Positions 1-11,699 of a DNA stretch of 64,000 nt are shown here, piece by piece. Origin of the DNA: Datisca glomerata (taxonomy: Eukaryota > Streptophyta > Magnoliopsida > Cucurbitales > Datiscaceae); the NCBI GenBank assembly GCA_003255025.1, contig QANY01013280.1, positions 124,001-188,000 of the forward strand, in the 5' to 3' direction. Both the position numbers and the translations under genes were made by a program. The stretch's first letter is position 1. Each line of letters starts with the position of its first letter. The notes beneath the pieces were generated by a model that saw only the letters and a program-made list of their open reading frames with translations, ran no database searches and was not told the origin of the DNA.

Positions 1-1536
1 ATTAACATCTTTAAATTGAACCACACTCTTACAATGTTACTTCAAAAATTCCAGCTTGTACTAAAGCCATGAGTGATGAGTATAATGCACTCATCTCTCA
101 ACACACATAGACCCTTGTTCCCTTACCACCTAACAGGAATCTTGTTGGGTCTAAGTGAGTCTATAAACTCAAGTATAATCCTAATGGAACCATTGCTAGA
201 CATAAAGCTAGGTTGGTGGCTAAAGGCTTTCACCGACAAGATGGATTGAACTATGGTGAAACCTTTAGTTCGGTTCTTAAAAGACCCACTGTTATGATCG
301 TACTATCTTTAGCTAGTACTTTTGGCTGGACTCTTAGGCAATTTCTTGTTAAAAATACATTTTTGCAAGGTAATTTTTCTGAGGAAGTATATATGTGTCA
401 ACCTTAAAGGTTTATTGATTCTAAAAATCCTGACTATGTCTATAAATTGCATAAATCTTTGTACGATTAAAAATAAGCTCCTAGAGCCTGATTTGAGAAA
501 TTTACTAGTCATCTTCTTTCTCTTGATTTTTATGCTTCTCAGACTGACGATTCCTTGTTTGTTTATGCTAAACCGTCTTCTATTACCTATCATTTATTGT
601 ATGTTGATTACATTATTGTTAGTGGGACTGATCCCAAACAAATAGATGATATTGTGCATGGTTTGAAACAAGACTTTGATATGACTGAGTTAGGCAATCT
701 TAAATATTTTCTACGCCTAGAAATTACTAGAGATTCTTCAGGTATCTTTGTTAATCCACATAAGTATGCCAAAGACTTACTTACTAAGGATGGTAGGTTT
801 AATTCCAAGCAACGTAAAACACCTTGCTCTACTAAAACTCCTCTTTATAGTCATGTAGGCACTTCATTCTCTGATGTCACTCTATATAAGAGTATTGTTG
901 GATCTTTTCAGTACTTAACATTCACTAGGCCTGATTTAAGCTTTGCTATCAATATATGCACTCTCCCACCACAACACACTTTGCTATAATTAAATGTATT
1001 CTTCGATATATAATTGGTAATTTGGATTACAACATACTGTTTAAACTTAGAAATCTTAAATTGCAAGCATTTAATGATGCAGATTGGGCTGTGGATCCAT
1101 CTGATAGGAGATCTACTTTCAAATTTGTGGTTTTTCTAGGGTCCAATGCTGTCTTTTGGAGTGCTAAGAAGAAAACACAGTGGCCAGGTCATCAACTGAA
1201 GTCGAATACAAGTCCTTAGCCAACATAACTGCTGAGCTTAGTTGGATTAGACAGATTTTGAAATATTTTCATTTATCAGTCACAAGCCCCTATTATCTAC
1301 TGTGATAATACTTCAACAATCTTTTTAGCTTCAAATCTGATGCTCCATGCTACAAAGCATGTTGAGATTGATTATCACTTTGTTCGTGAAAGAGTTATGA
1401 AGAAGAATATTTTGATGAAGCATGTTCCTTCTCAATATCAATTTGTAGACCTCTTTACTAAGCCTTTGTCTATTAAACAATTTAATTTTCTTAGGGACAA
1501 ACTTATCCATGATCTCAGGATCATTTTAAGGAGGGA
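1..1536 (+). pseudogene. Copia retrotransposon pol remnant (RT and RNase H)
   Basis: This is the 3' part of a Ty1/Copia polyprotein, broken by stops and frameshifts. Reverse transcriptase begins near 213 with the Copia block VAKGFHRQDGLNYGETFS and continues with LRQF.VKNTFLQGN and EEVYMCQP up to about 405. After a frame break it resumes at 555-985, where the catalytic YVDD box reads YVDY, and then carries TELGNLKYFLRLEI and YKSIVGSFQYLTFTRPDLSF. RNase H follows at 956-1219 (DADWA, SDRRST) and 1340-1520 (KHVEIDYHFVRE, FTKPL). The altered YVDD box and several stops show that it is dead. The 5' LTR, gag, protease and integrase would lie left of the window. Identity as Copia is clear from the family order of motifs; the lineage within Copia was not resolved. 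Confidence 0.93.
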
Positions 1537-1760
1537 TGTTAAGTGGTTAGTTGAGTTTGTCTATTTGTTAAGGGGCATTTGTGTCTTTTGCCCCTTTTAG
1601 CTGATAGATTAGTTAATTTCTCTTTGTATATGAACTAATCCTCTATTTTCTAGTTTAGAACACAATTACATTTCTTCTCTTCTTCTTCGTCTTTCCTTTC
1701 TTCTCTGTTTCTCCTTCGATCTGTGCTTTCTTGTTTCTGTTCACAAATCTCTTCAACCAT
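1537..1760 (+). repeat. 3' LTR of the Copia remnant
   Basis: Directly after the pol remnant there is a polypurine tract (AAGGAGGGA, ending at 1536), and a TGTTAAG start follows at once, as expected for a 3' LTR. The stretch contains a pyrimidine-rich block (1665-1740) typical of the R/U5 end of short Copia LTRs. The right end is uncertain: candidate CA ends lie at about 1755-1762. The partner LTR is outside the window, so the length of about 220 bp cannot be confirmed. Confidence 0.6.
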
Positions 1761-1919
1761 CATAAAGTAAGCTTTCATATCCACGACATATATATCATAT
1801 AACACCCATCCACCAAGGCATCACAAAATAATCATCACATATATCATACATGCTCCCTATAATGCTCATCCACTAAGACATCACAAAAAATCATGACATT
1901 AAACTTTTGTAATTCACTA

Positions 1920-2985
1920 TTTAACAAAATACAATGCATCCACAAAATAAGTATGAAAGGAAGCCCAAAATTTATCTATGACGGAGTAGTTTTGCTATAA
2001 ATGCTCGTTTGCGTTCGTCTTCAAAAACCTAAAGCCAACACATTTTCTGATTTTACTAGAATGAGAGTAAAAGCATCAATCACATCATCAACAGAAAGCT
2101 CGAAACTTTATAACTCATCAATAATGTCAGTGCAATTTTTATCATCACCCACGATTCTACTACTAATCATTTCCATTCTCTCAAAGGACTTCTCAAACAT
2201 TTTCTCAAAAACATTCACAATCTGATTCAAGCCAGTATGAAAGTTACTCCATGATCTTGTTCTCTTTTTACTAATAAGTTGAGATTGAGTCTTGTTACTT
2301 TATTGAGAACTTGAATTTTGTGGTACTGAAAGAGGAGAGTAGGCAAATCTTTACCTATGCCATGTAAATTAGCCTCCTCGTACTCTCGGTTCATGTTCTC
2401 AACTATATTATTAGGAGTTTCAGCACCAAGTCATGTCGCACGATCCTTACCCAATATACAAGCAAGTCTTTCATAGTATGGAAAATGTTTGTCTCTCTAT
2501 CCTTCTGCATCCTTGTTATGCTACAAGAATAATAAATTAATGTAAGTTAATATTATGACAACATTTTCATGACGTCAAGCCAAATAAACATAACATTAGT
2601 TTCACATGTACATAATATGCTATACTTGATTACTCTCCACTTCCACACACTTTCCAACGCCATTCCAACCAAACCCGCTCTTGGACAACATGTCAATAAC
2701 GATTCCATACATTTTTTTCCAATTTCTTAACTTGGACTCAATATATGAACTAGTCTTTAGTCCAGAGTCATGACATTTTTCATTCAAGTTTTTCTCCATA
2801 AGCGTTAGAGTACCAGATTTAAAAGAACTAGTATCACAACGAAGGTCTCCTACAACTACTTCATCGAGTATGTCCAATAATGCATCTTCTTCCATTTTGG
2901 TCGAAGAACGCCTACCGATTCTCCGTGTAGCCTGCTCATTATTTTGGTTGTTATCCCCATCCATTCCTAATAAAACATATATCAA
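1920..2985 (-). pseudogene. Myb/SANT-like gene, PIF/Harbinger-associated, decayed
   Basis: Exon 1 (2985 down to about 2627) encodes the conserved Myb/SANT-like (Myb_DNA-bind_3 type) block: LLDILDEVVVGDLRCDTSSF, then YIESKLRNWKKMYGIV and MLSKSGFGWN. A putative intron (donor GTATAG after about 2627, acceptor TTGTAG at about 2525) leads to exon 2, with HNKDAEG, KHFPYYERLACILGKDRAT, AETPNNIVENMNREYEEANL and near the end NQIVNVFEKMFEKSFERME. Exon 2 contains in-frame stops and at least one frameshift near 2345, so the gene is dead. Proteins of this family accompany PIF/Harbinger transposases as the DNA-binding partner; no transposase is visible here. Small ORFs on the other strand at 2001-2225 are shadows of it. 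Confidence 0.75.
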
Positions 2986-3254
2986 TCAATAACAAAGAAA
3001 AATACCACAAGACAAATATGAAAACCAAAGAAGCTGACAACAACCAAAGAAGCAAGAAAAACGCATAAGAAATTGAAAAAGAAAAAAATGAAAAATCTAA
3101 ATCCATACGAAGCACTAGATAGAGAATTAAATCCATAGCTAGAGAATTAAAAAAACTCAGATTATATGAAGTTTCAGATTAAAAACTCATACCAACTCCA
3201 TCGAGAGAGGGCAAAGAATCCAAAGAAGATCTATGAAGTTTCATATCTATTGTA

Positions 3255-3272
3255 GGGCAACGAGGAGAAGAA

Positions 3273-3307
<35 letters not shown>

Positions 3308-3480
3308 AGCTGACGACGAGGAAGAAGAAGAAGCTGACGACGTCGAAGAGGAAGAAGCTGGCGAAGAGGAAGAGGAAGAAGCTGGCGAAGAGGAAGAGGA
3401 AGAAGCTGGCGAAGAGGAAGAAGAAGAAGCTGACGAAGAGGAAGAAGAAGAAGCTGACGAAGAGGAAGAAGAAGAGATCG
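3255..3480. repeat. 24-bp minisatellite, GAA/GAG-rich
   Basis: A purine-rich array built from a roughly 24-bp unit: a run of GAA/GAG codons followed by GCTGGC or GCTGAC, repeated about seven to eight times. On the + strand it stays open in one frame from about 3255 to the stop near 3600, and would encode Glu-rich runs separated by Ala-Gly or Ala-Asp. No ATG precedes it in that frame. On the - strand it would encode Ser-rich runs and lies just upstream of the decayed Myb/SANT-like gene. Confidence 0.85.
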
Positions 3481-3539
3481 TCGGCGACAGGAAGAGGCTG
3501 CGTGATGAAATGAATTCTCTATCTAGTTCTTCGTATGGT

Positions 3540-3775
3540 AGATGTGTTCGTGAGGGTTCGACAATTCAAGTAGCTTTAGTCCCGTTTAGTCCTCTCTTTT
3601 AAGAGTAAATTAAATTATCTAATGTAGGTGAGACTAAAGAGCTTCACTATATTAACTAGTATGGATTAAAAATTTTAGTCAAATATTAGACAATACCAAA
3701 AGACTTTAATAATGTCTAATATCGGTTACCAAATGAGGCTATGTGGTTAGACTAACCAGAGTTTCATTCCTGCGG
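3540..3775. other. Possible outer end of a PIF/Harbinger-like element
   Basis: On the - strand the stretch reads GGTTAGTCTAACCACATAGC followed by CTCATTTGGTAACC, and contains two blocks of GTCC-GTTTAGTC type. 'TTTGGT' starts and 'TAGTC' runs are common in PIF/Harbinger ends. It lies at the 5' side of the decayed Myb/SANT-like gene, as an element end would. No matching opposite end was found left of 1920, so this is a weak call. Confidence 0.3.
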
Positions 3776-3839
3776 GGAGAGAATTTTATAACTATTGTGT
3801 TGAGGGGCGTAAGCCAACCTTAAATAAATTAAAAAAATA

Positions 3840-4229
3840 AAACGCAGGATCATGACCGTACTGATTAGTGTCCCTTGCTCAGTTTTGGCGGTTGCTTCTC
3901 TTGCGTACATACTTTTATCCGGGCCTCCCCCTGCTTAACGTACATTGCGTCTTCATCTTCTTCCCTAATCTTTCTAGTCAATGAATCAATCCCTGCAATT
4001 AGGGTTAACAGTTTCCTTTTCGCTTCGAGGTCCGTCTTATGGGGTTATCCGTTTCATTTTTGGAGGCTTTTTTGTCTTTTAAATTGTTAGCATTACTCTC
4101 TGCTTTTCTTTTTCCTCTTTTTGTATTGCCTGAGTGTCTCACTTCTGAACTTACTGAGAACTCTGTAGCTCTGCAGCTACTCAGAACAGTCTGAGAATTT
4201 TAGGTTCAGTCTATTTTAGAGTGAGTGCA
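3840..4229 (+). promoter_or_regulatory. Upstream and 5' leader region of ARP
   Basis: About 390 bases between the decayed transposon and the ARP start. It includes a pyrimidine-rich stretch (3900-4140) of the kind found in plant leaders. I could not identify a TATA box with confidence, and the short ORF at 3875-4090 has no recognisable product. Confidence 0.35.
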
Positions 4230-7200
4230 ATGGAGTCGAAACGATCTTTGTCGAATTCAGCGGTACCTGCAGTGTCAATCATTGAGGACAGGAAAGCTAA
4301 GAAATTGAAAGGATTAAAGATTTCCAAACAAAATTCTGATGAGCTTGTTGTCAAGGTTTTTTCAAACTTGATTGCTTTCATATGTGCATGGTGACGTTTT
4401 CGCTTCTAAGTCTTTTCGAGTACTTCATAACTTAGTGTTGATGGTTGTAGGATAATGGCGTGGAAAATTGTACGATTGAGACTCTTAGTTGTAAGGATGA
4501 CACAGGCTTAATAGAGGCTATGACGGTTCAAGAACTCAGAACAAAATTGAGGTTAGTGAGTGCTTAACTGCTTTGTGGCAAGATAACACTTTTAATGGGC
4601 TCTTAAAAAACTTTTGGAATATGGTCTTTAAGATGTTATATTTGGGTAATGGTCAGAGTTACAATTTGAGTTTTCTGTAATCGTTTTAAATTCCTCTTTT
4701 AAGTTGTGTTATGGTTATACTTCATAGGATTGGACTGATGCTTTCAGTTCTCATAGTCTTTTATACTTGCTTTGGTCACTTGTGTGGGGTTATAATATTA
4801 CACCAACACACACATACACGCACTACTCTCTCTCCTTCTACAACCCATCAAGGGATTTTTATTCTTTCTTTCTTTTTCCTCTTGTGAATGATATTGTCAT
4901 AATTATAAAGGTTAAAACTTTCGAAAGTTCTAATGATTTGGAATTCTTATCAGGAGTGTTGGTGTTCCTTCTAAAGGAAGGAAACATGATCTTGTCTCTG
5001 CCTTCAAGTGCTTTCTGGAGAATAGGATGAACGGTGCGTGAGATTAAATCTGAAATTGAATCTATGTTTTCCCAGAATCATTATATGATGCTTTGCTGAA
5101 TAGACAAAGCCACGCAAATTAAAGTTTTCTTTTCTACGTTTCATGTTTATGTTAACATTTTCTTAAATATTTGAAATCATCTAATAGTATTGCTATTGCA
5201 TGAATCACATTTTCTTAAATATTTGAAATCAGTTAACGATATTGGAGAAATTGATGAGTTTACTTTGGATGGGGGTTCCTTTCATATCCAGGTGAAAGTA
5301 CTGAGGTATTAGAAATGCAAGAATCCTCCATCTCTGTTGGAAATTTATCGGTGAGTCAGAAAGCTAAGAATTCATCTAAAAAAGCTGGTGTTCATGACTT
5401 CAATGCTGCATCGGGAGATCCTGAACCTCAACAGACTAAGAGAAGGTCAAAACAATCCCAAGCCAATGATAAAACTATTAGAGTTAACAATACAAACATG
5501 ACGACAAAGAAGAAGGTGTCAATTGAATCTAATGAGGTTTCAGGTGCTACAAAATTTATGCACTTCCTTCAACAGTGTGACTAAAACATTCTTTTTTGGT
5601 TATCTAGAAAATCATTCTCTCTTTAGTTACTCACATGTTTGTTCTCTTTCCTCTTAAACACATGTTGTGTCCTATAAATTGTTTCCTTCTGGAAAAGGGT
5701 TTAGTGTTGAAACTGATGTCTCTAGGTTTGGAGCTGACCACAACAAAGAGAAAGGCATTTACTGAATTTGATTCCAGTAGCATAAAATATGAGGAAGAGG
5801 TACATGCCAGTCAAGATGAACCATGGACAGTTCTTGCCCACAAGAAGCCTCAAAATGATTGGATCCCATACAATCCTCGAACCATGAGGCCTCCACCTCT
5901 TAACAGAGATACAAAAAATTTGAAAATTTTGTCTTGGAATGTCAATGGATTAAGGGCATTACTGAAGTTAGAGGGATTCTCGGCCCTGCAACTTGCCGAA
6001 AGGGAAGATTTTGACGTATTATGCTTGCAAGAGACCAAACTGCAGGCAAGTATTAGAATTCTCATATTGTTTCATTAAATCATAAATTAATGCAGCCTCA
6101 ATTTACAAAGCACATTTTCTTTAGTTCTTTCACTAATTTTTGAAGTGATGACCATTAAAATGCTTTTGCTAGTTTTAGTTTAGATTTTTATGAGTTTTGG
6201 AATAGGAGAAAGATGTTGAGGACATCAGGCAGTGTCTTATAGATGGCTACAAGGATAGTTTCTGGACCTGCAGTGTTTCTAAGCTCGGATATTCTGGAAC
6301 AGCAATTATCTCCCGGGTATGTTTTTCCCTTCTTTAAAAGAAGGCAGTGAATTTCATTGTCTTAGAATATCTAGGGACTTCTCTTCCTTTGGTTTAAATA
6401 TAAAGGTTTGTCCAACAAATATTTTAGATTCTCTCTTTTTTATGTAGTTTGTGCTTAAATGTCGATATTGTGATTCTGCCTGTCATGAGTATAAAGTAAG
6501 AAGTAGAGCCCATATGTCCTACTAGAGTTAAATAACCTGAAAAGCCATCTCTTTGATTTAAGCGTAAAACTTTGTCTAAGAAATGCTCATAATTCTTCTG
6601 TTTCCTTCGTATATAAAAATGCTTATAATTCTTGTTCTTTTTTCTCTGTTTGTGTAAGAACAGCTAATACTGTCTGTGAATGCTAACTGACAGTTATTGT
6701 TATTTCTGTGACTTTCTAATACAGAATTTATTTGCTGTTTCGTTATTATAAATGTTATCAAATTCAAAGATAAATATTCAGCAGTAATTGTATCTGATGT
6801 CCAATATCTTGGCTTTTGTAATGACTTTGTTACTCGCTAATAAAATTTCCGATATGACTGACAGGTTAAACCACTCTCAGTCAGATATGGTTTAGGCATA
6901 TCAGATCATGATAGTGAGGGGCGTCTTGTGACAGCAGAATTTGATTCGTTTTATTTATTAAGCAGTTACGTTCCCAATTCTGGAGATGGCTTGAAGAGAC
7001 TGGTATTTGACATCAAGCTCTTGTCCTTTGTTATTAGCCTAGTTCATTCCGGATCATTTTCACGGATCATTATGATTGTTTTATGAATCTTAGCGGGACC
7101 ATCTTGAACTGACAATTCCCTTTAATTCTAGTCATACAGGGTTACCGAATGGGACCGGTCCCTCAGCAATTACATGAAAGTAAGCATACTTGTGTGCATC

Positions 7201-8570
7201 CCCTGTTCTTCAATTTAGTGTTTCTACATAAACAAGTCGAGTGGCATATTTATTATATCTTACTCCACATCCAACTTGAGTATTTAAAATTTGGATTACT
7301 GGGAATATTTTTATCTATGTCAACTTGATGCTTTGAAGTTGTGCCTTCTTAATGACATCGTGCCTGCACTCAGCAAAATTGTTTAGTCTAATTTTAAAGC
7401 AGAAACAAGTAATACAATTTTGAGGTATCTTTGACTGGAATTATTACTATGATTATTGTTCCTTTTTAATGGAAATGTCAAATGCTATTGTTATTATCCT
7501 CGGAAACGCAGGTCATTTGATATAACATAATTCTTATTTTGCTTGCAATAGGAATTGGAAAAGTCAAAACCTGTCGTTTTGACTGGTGATTTGAATTGTG
7601 CACACGAAGAAATAGACATCTACAATCCTGCCGTAAGTGATTCAGATTTTAATTCTGCGTCTACCCTTGTTTTATGTGCCTGAGATTGAAGCCTTAATAA
7701 CTAGGAATCACCTATAAAAAAAAAAAAGAAAATCGGAAATCAATGGGCAGCCTTCAGGTTATTTAGAAAAAAGGCATTTAATTTAGTTTAGAAAGCTGAG
7801 AAATTGTTGGTTATGTCCTCTAACACACGCTGCAAGCACGCGCACGCTCGCACACGCTCTCGTGCACACATATACAGTCAAAAAAATTTCCCATTAATAT
7901 TAGAAAGAAGAATATTGATAATATTACTTGGGATTTTACAGGTATGAGGATAGATTTAAAAGTCTGAGTGCTGCGTATGGTTTTTTTTGTGTAACATTCT
8001 TAACGTTATTGGAATGACCTTTCTCTCTAATCTTGTAGTAGATGTATTACATACTTTCGAATATATATATATCGTTAGATCCAAGTACATTGCAGTCTCA
8101 TCTTGCTAAAGTGCGATAAATTTTCCATATCGTAGCTCTCTTAAAGTTTCTAGTGTATAGTTAAATGTATAGCTTCATATCGATAGGGAAATAAAAGAAG
8201 TGCTGGATTTACAAATGAAGAAAGGCAATCATTTGAGACAAACTATTTATCAAGGGGGTTCATTGATACCTTTAGAAATCAACATCCCGGTGTCGTCGGT
8301 TATACTTACTGGGGTTATCGTCATGGCGGGCGCAAAACAAACAGAGGTCAACTTCTTTTGTTTCGTTTTGTTTCTTCTTAAATTCATGTTTACGCTCTCT
8401 GTTTGTCCCATTTTCAGTCTCTTTATAATTACAAAGTTTTTTAGACAGGTTGGCGGCTTGACTACTTTCTTGTCTCAGAATCAATAGCCGAGAATGTGCA
8501 CGACTCGTACATTCTTCCTGATGTATTGGGCAGTGATCATTGTCCTATTGGCCTTATTCTCAAACTGTAG
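4230..8570 (+). CDS. ARP: ARP: SAP-domain apurinic/apyrimidinic endonuclease (exonuclease III family)
   Basis: Base-excision repair enzyme that cuts the backbone 5' of abasic sites; plant ARP acts on nuclear and organellar DNA. Eleven exons join in frame to 512 codons: 4230-4355, 4451-4551, 4954-5033, 5292-5543, 5726-6045, 6206-6316, 6865-7002, 7132-7179, 7552-7632, 8187-8346, 8449-8570. The ATG at 4230 opens exon 1. Residues 63-100 form an SAP DNA-binding domain ([20 protein letters not shown]). The catalytic domain runs from about 252: [13 protein letters not shown] (Asn258), LQETKLQ (Glu289), [10 protein letters not shown] (Tyr365), TGDLNC (Asp405, Asn407), WRLDYF (Asp477) and GSDHCP (Asp502, His503). 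These correspond to human APE1 Glu96, Tyr171, Asp210, Asn212, Asp283 and His309. All catalytic residues are present, so the enzyme should be active. Length is close to Arabidopsis ARP. The intron after exon 5 uses a GC donor. Residues 103-240 are basic and poorly conserved. Confidence 0.95.
7815..7876. repeat. CA/CG dinucleotide-rich microsatellite in an ARP intron
   Basis: Interrupted run of CACG, CACA and GCGCAC units inside the ninth ARP intron. It is simple-sequence DNA with no gene. Confidence 0.6.
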
Positions 8571-8880
8571 TACTATCAGAGAGAGCCTGTGCTTTGTTTT
8601 AGAGTTAAGGTTAGATATATGCAGGTTGGGGAAAAAGGTTTTGCCTAAACGTTCTGCTTTGGTGTTAAAGTTGTTCTTTTTTATGGGTAGAAGGTGTTGA
8701 AGTTGGCTTTCTTATATGCCAAATTTTGCTATTTATTTTGGGGTTACAATACAATTTTGGAGAAAACTCTGTATTTTGACATTCACCAATGAAATTAATC
8801 CCGATTCGGCCTTGCCTTTCCAAATTGTATCCTTCTATTCCTATTACACTATAACTCTAAAAAAACAGTGAAACTTATTC
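8571..8880 (+). other. 3' flank of ARP
   Basis: Non-coding stretch after the ARP stop. A candidate polyadenylation signal (AATGAAATTAAT context) sits near 8787. ORFs here are short and unrecognised. Confidence 0.4.
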
Positions 8881-8891
8881 TTCTTCGATCT

Positions 8892-9272
8892 GGGTGCCTG
8901 CTTCTTTCACCGGCCATCTGTTCGTTCTCATACTATAATTCTTGTGAAATCCTTTGAAAGAGATATGAGAAACTAGCCCTTTAAAGTTGATGGATAGGCC
9001 ATTCCTTTGGCGTTAAGATGGGCCGCCGTGAATTCATGGGTATGGGGATGGTGTCACAGTTATTTCAGAAGAGATCGTAAATTGTAAAAATGATCGAAAT
9101 TTTTTTTAAGACTCATTTAAGGAAATAGTTCATTTTTGAAAAATAAGTAAGAGAATGACAAAAAAAAGTTGTATTTGCAAGAATGATCTGCTTTTTTAAC
9201 TGTAAATTTTTTTTGATAAAATTGAAATTTTTTTATGAGAACAAACAGATGGCCAGTGAAAAAAGCAGGCAC
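8892..9272. repeat. About 38-bp inverted repeat pair (8892-8931 and 9235-9272)
   Basis: The left arm reads GTGCCTGCTTCTTTCACCGG then CCATCTGTTCGTTCTCAT. The right arm is its reverse complement with about three or four differences (ATGAGAACAAACAGATGGCC, then AGTGAAAAAAGCAGGCAC). The arms are about 300 bp apart, and no clear target duplication flanks them. It could be a small foldback or MITE-like element, or the edges of a lost insertion. The right half overlaps the left arm of the larger inverted repeat starting near 9100. Confidence 0.7.
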
Positions 9273-9850
9273 ATTTTTAATATACTTTTATATACCATTC
9301 GTGGCATGCTATGATATATTTATATATCATAGTATATTTTAATATATCATCAGTAAATCGTAGTATATATTTAGTATATTTTTATATATCATTCGTGATA
9401 ATCTTATGTCATACCTACCTTACCATACTCGAACCCGTCTCCTCCTTCACCTCTCTCTCGCTGGATTCCTTAATTCTCTACTTTAGAGCTTCAATCTTTT
9501 TGAAATCAAGCAAGAAAATCAAACCAAAAATCATACAAAAGTAAGAAAACCAGAATACAAGGACAAGAAACTAGAATTGAGCGCCCAAAAATCAGATCTC
9601 CGAACCCCAAACTGCAGCACCCAAAAAACGACGAGAGCACAATGGTGAGAAAATCATGTGACAATCGACGAACAACAAGCCAACGAAGAACCCGATGAGA
9701 AATAAGAAACCAACAGGGATCGCGAGAAAGAAATAAGGAGATCGCGAGAGAGAAAGGAGACCGCGAGAGAGGGTGTTATGAAATTTTCGGTCATATATGC
9801 AAAATAGGAAAAAAAATGTCATTTAACAAAAGTAAATAATAAACTAGACT
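9100..9850 (+). repeat. Left arm of a ~700-bp inverted repeat
   Basis: This stretch is matched in reverse complement by 11700-12430 over most of its length, at roughly 80 percent by eye. Matching blocks include AAATAAGTAAGAGAATGACA (near 9140), TATATCATCAGTA with ATCGTAGTATATAT (near 9340), GAACCCGTCTCCTCCTTCAC against AAACCTGTCTCCTCC (near 9430), AAATCAAGCAAGAAAATCAA (near 9500), AGAGCACAATGGTGAGAAAA (near 9635) and the CGCGAGAGAG cluster (9720-9770). Small ORFs in it are mirrored in the other arm because the DNA is duplicated. No transposase domain is visible. Confidence 0.8.
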
Positions 9851-11280
9851 AAAAAACTAATTTTCCCATTTATAAATTTCTTATGAGCAAACTATTATTG
9901 ACTTTAAATAGAAGACTTAAAATTTATCTTTGAGGATATCCACATTTTTAATCCTGATATTATAAAATATTTAGTTTTACTAACTATTTATGAACAAAAT
10001 ATTATTAAATAGAAAATAAAATTTCATTATATAAGAAAGATGTGAAATACCTAATTTGAATTATATTTTAGCAAGGTAAGAAGAGAAATCAAAAGTTTCT
10101 CTCATTTAAATATCTTTTAATATCGTACAAGTATATATCACCGTACTGTCATTTTCATTCACAATGGCATTGAGTTACATAGATTATTACTGGTTAAACT
10201 AAGTAAGATGAGATCGGTTGACACATTTGTCTTAGCTATCATAATTATATTTAAAATATATATCAATCTCATGTAGTTTGTCTTAATTATACTGTCACCC
10301 TCACCCGCCTAATTTTAACTTTACTCGCACACTAAAGATGCCAGTGGGTAGGGTATGATATGATAATATAAGTGTCATGCCATTTTACCTAACTCATGCC
10401 CATGAACATTTTTCATCCTCATAGCCACCACAATACTCACAAAAATTTTATAGGTAGAGTATGGAAAACTCATTTCGGTACGGGTAACCAATGTAAAAAG
10501 TTTATGTTTTAAAGGGATATTGGAAGCCTTATTTATAATAACTAGTTGAAAAGCACGTGCTTTGCACCTATTAAAGAATTTTAAGATTATATAATAGGTT
10601 TTAAAATTATTATTATTATTAACGTTGAAATAAATATATTAACTTTCAAAATATTTAAAATCTAAAACAAAAAATAATGGTAATTTTCTCATATTTACAG
10701 TTTTACTTTTACAAATAAAAATAAATTTGAACGTATCATGTATCATCTGAAAATGATATATTTATGATAAAACTATTACAGATAAAAAAAAATTTGAATA
10801 AGTCATGCATTATCTAGAGATGAGAGATTATTAAATATTGTAAAAAATTTTGAATTAAAGATTGCACAATCTTAACAAATTTATACCATAGGATGAGATG
10901 AAACGAAGGTAAAAAATTTATTTGAGAAGTGAAAAATAAAATCTGAAAAATTATTTTATTACAGGTAATAGACATTGAAAACTATTACGTTTATTATAAA
11001 ACTAAAAAAATTAAATAACTAAATAAAAATCTTAGAAATAGACTAAATAACTCATTGTTATTGACTAAAATAATGTTATGATATAAAGATGTCAAAGATC
11101 ATATATATATATAATGGAGTTTAAAGGATAAAGTCGGAAATAAAAAAAATTTCCCTCTTAAACTTTTTTTAATATAGTACAGATTTGTTGAACACGAAAC
11201 AGAGCTATTGAGTTTGAGAGAGGCTCCTTTATGTAATTTCCCTCAAAACAGCCTTCCTAGATGATCAAGCATCAACATTT
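9850..11280. other. AT-rich spacer, no gene seen
   Basis: Very AT-rich DNA between two inverted-repeat copies. There are no ORFs of note and no recognisable element. Short runs of AT dinucleotides occur near 11100. Confidence 0.6.
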
Positions 11281-11490
11281 ACGCATCTAACTGTGATATA
11301 TGTTGCGGTAATTGGTACTTTTTTGGATCCTCAGTTTTGGCGTAATTAGACTGCCCACAAATGTACAAATTATATACACTGATGTTTCTTCAGTTGTCTT
11401 TATGAAAATATATTGTGGGGTGGTGTGGTCCTTCTATGTGGGTTCAGTTGTTGATTCTATACTCACGGAAGATCATTTTGGAGAGTTATT
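11280..11490 (+). repeat. Inverted copy of the sequence at 12850-13020
   Basis: Blocks GTGATATATGTTGCGGTAAT, TTTTTTGGATCCTCAGTTTT, TTTCTTCAGTTGTCTTTATG and GGTCCTTC-ATGTGGGTTCAG recur in reverse complement at 12850-13020, in the same order and spacing. The 12.9-kb copy lies in the 3' flank of the gene at 13277-15126, so this may be a duplicated piece of that flank or a shared small repeat. The 60-aa ORF at 11312-11494 is inside the repeat and not a credible protein. Confidence 0.7.
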
Positions 11491-11699
11491 ATAGTTCTTG
11501 TCTTCATTAAGGATGACATTGAAATCACGTGTTGAAATAATAAAAAATAACAAGAAAAATTAATTTTTCATCTAAAACTGTAAAGATAGTCAAAAAAATA
11601 TAATTTCATAAAAATGACGAAAATGACTGAAGTAAATAATTTATTTACAAAAATTACATATATGTAAATAAAGATATTTACATTATTCTAGTCTTTCTT

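Noticed and set aside
9311..9822. ORFs on both strands that have mirrored relatives at 11751-12228, looking like a conserved protein
   Set aside because: The similarity is explained by the inverted DNA repeat. Both strands are 'conserved' equally and no codon-level signal or domain is present.
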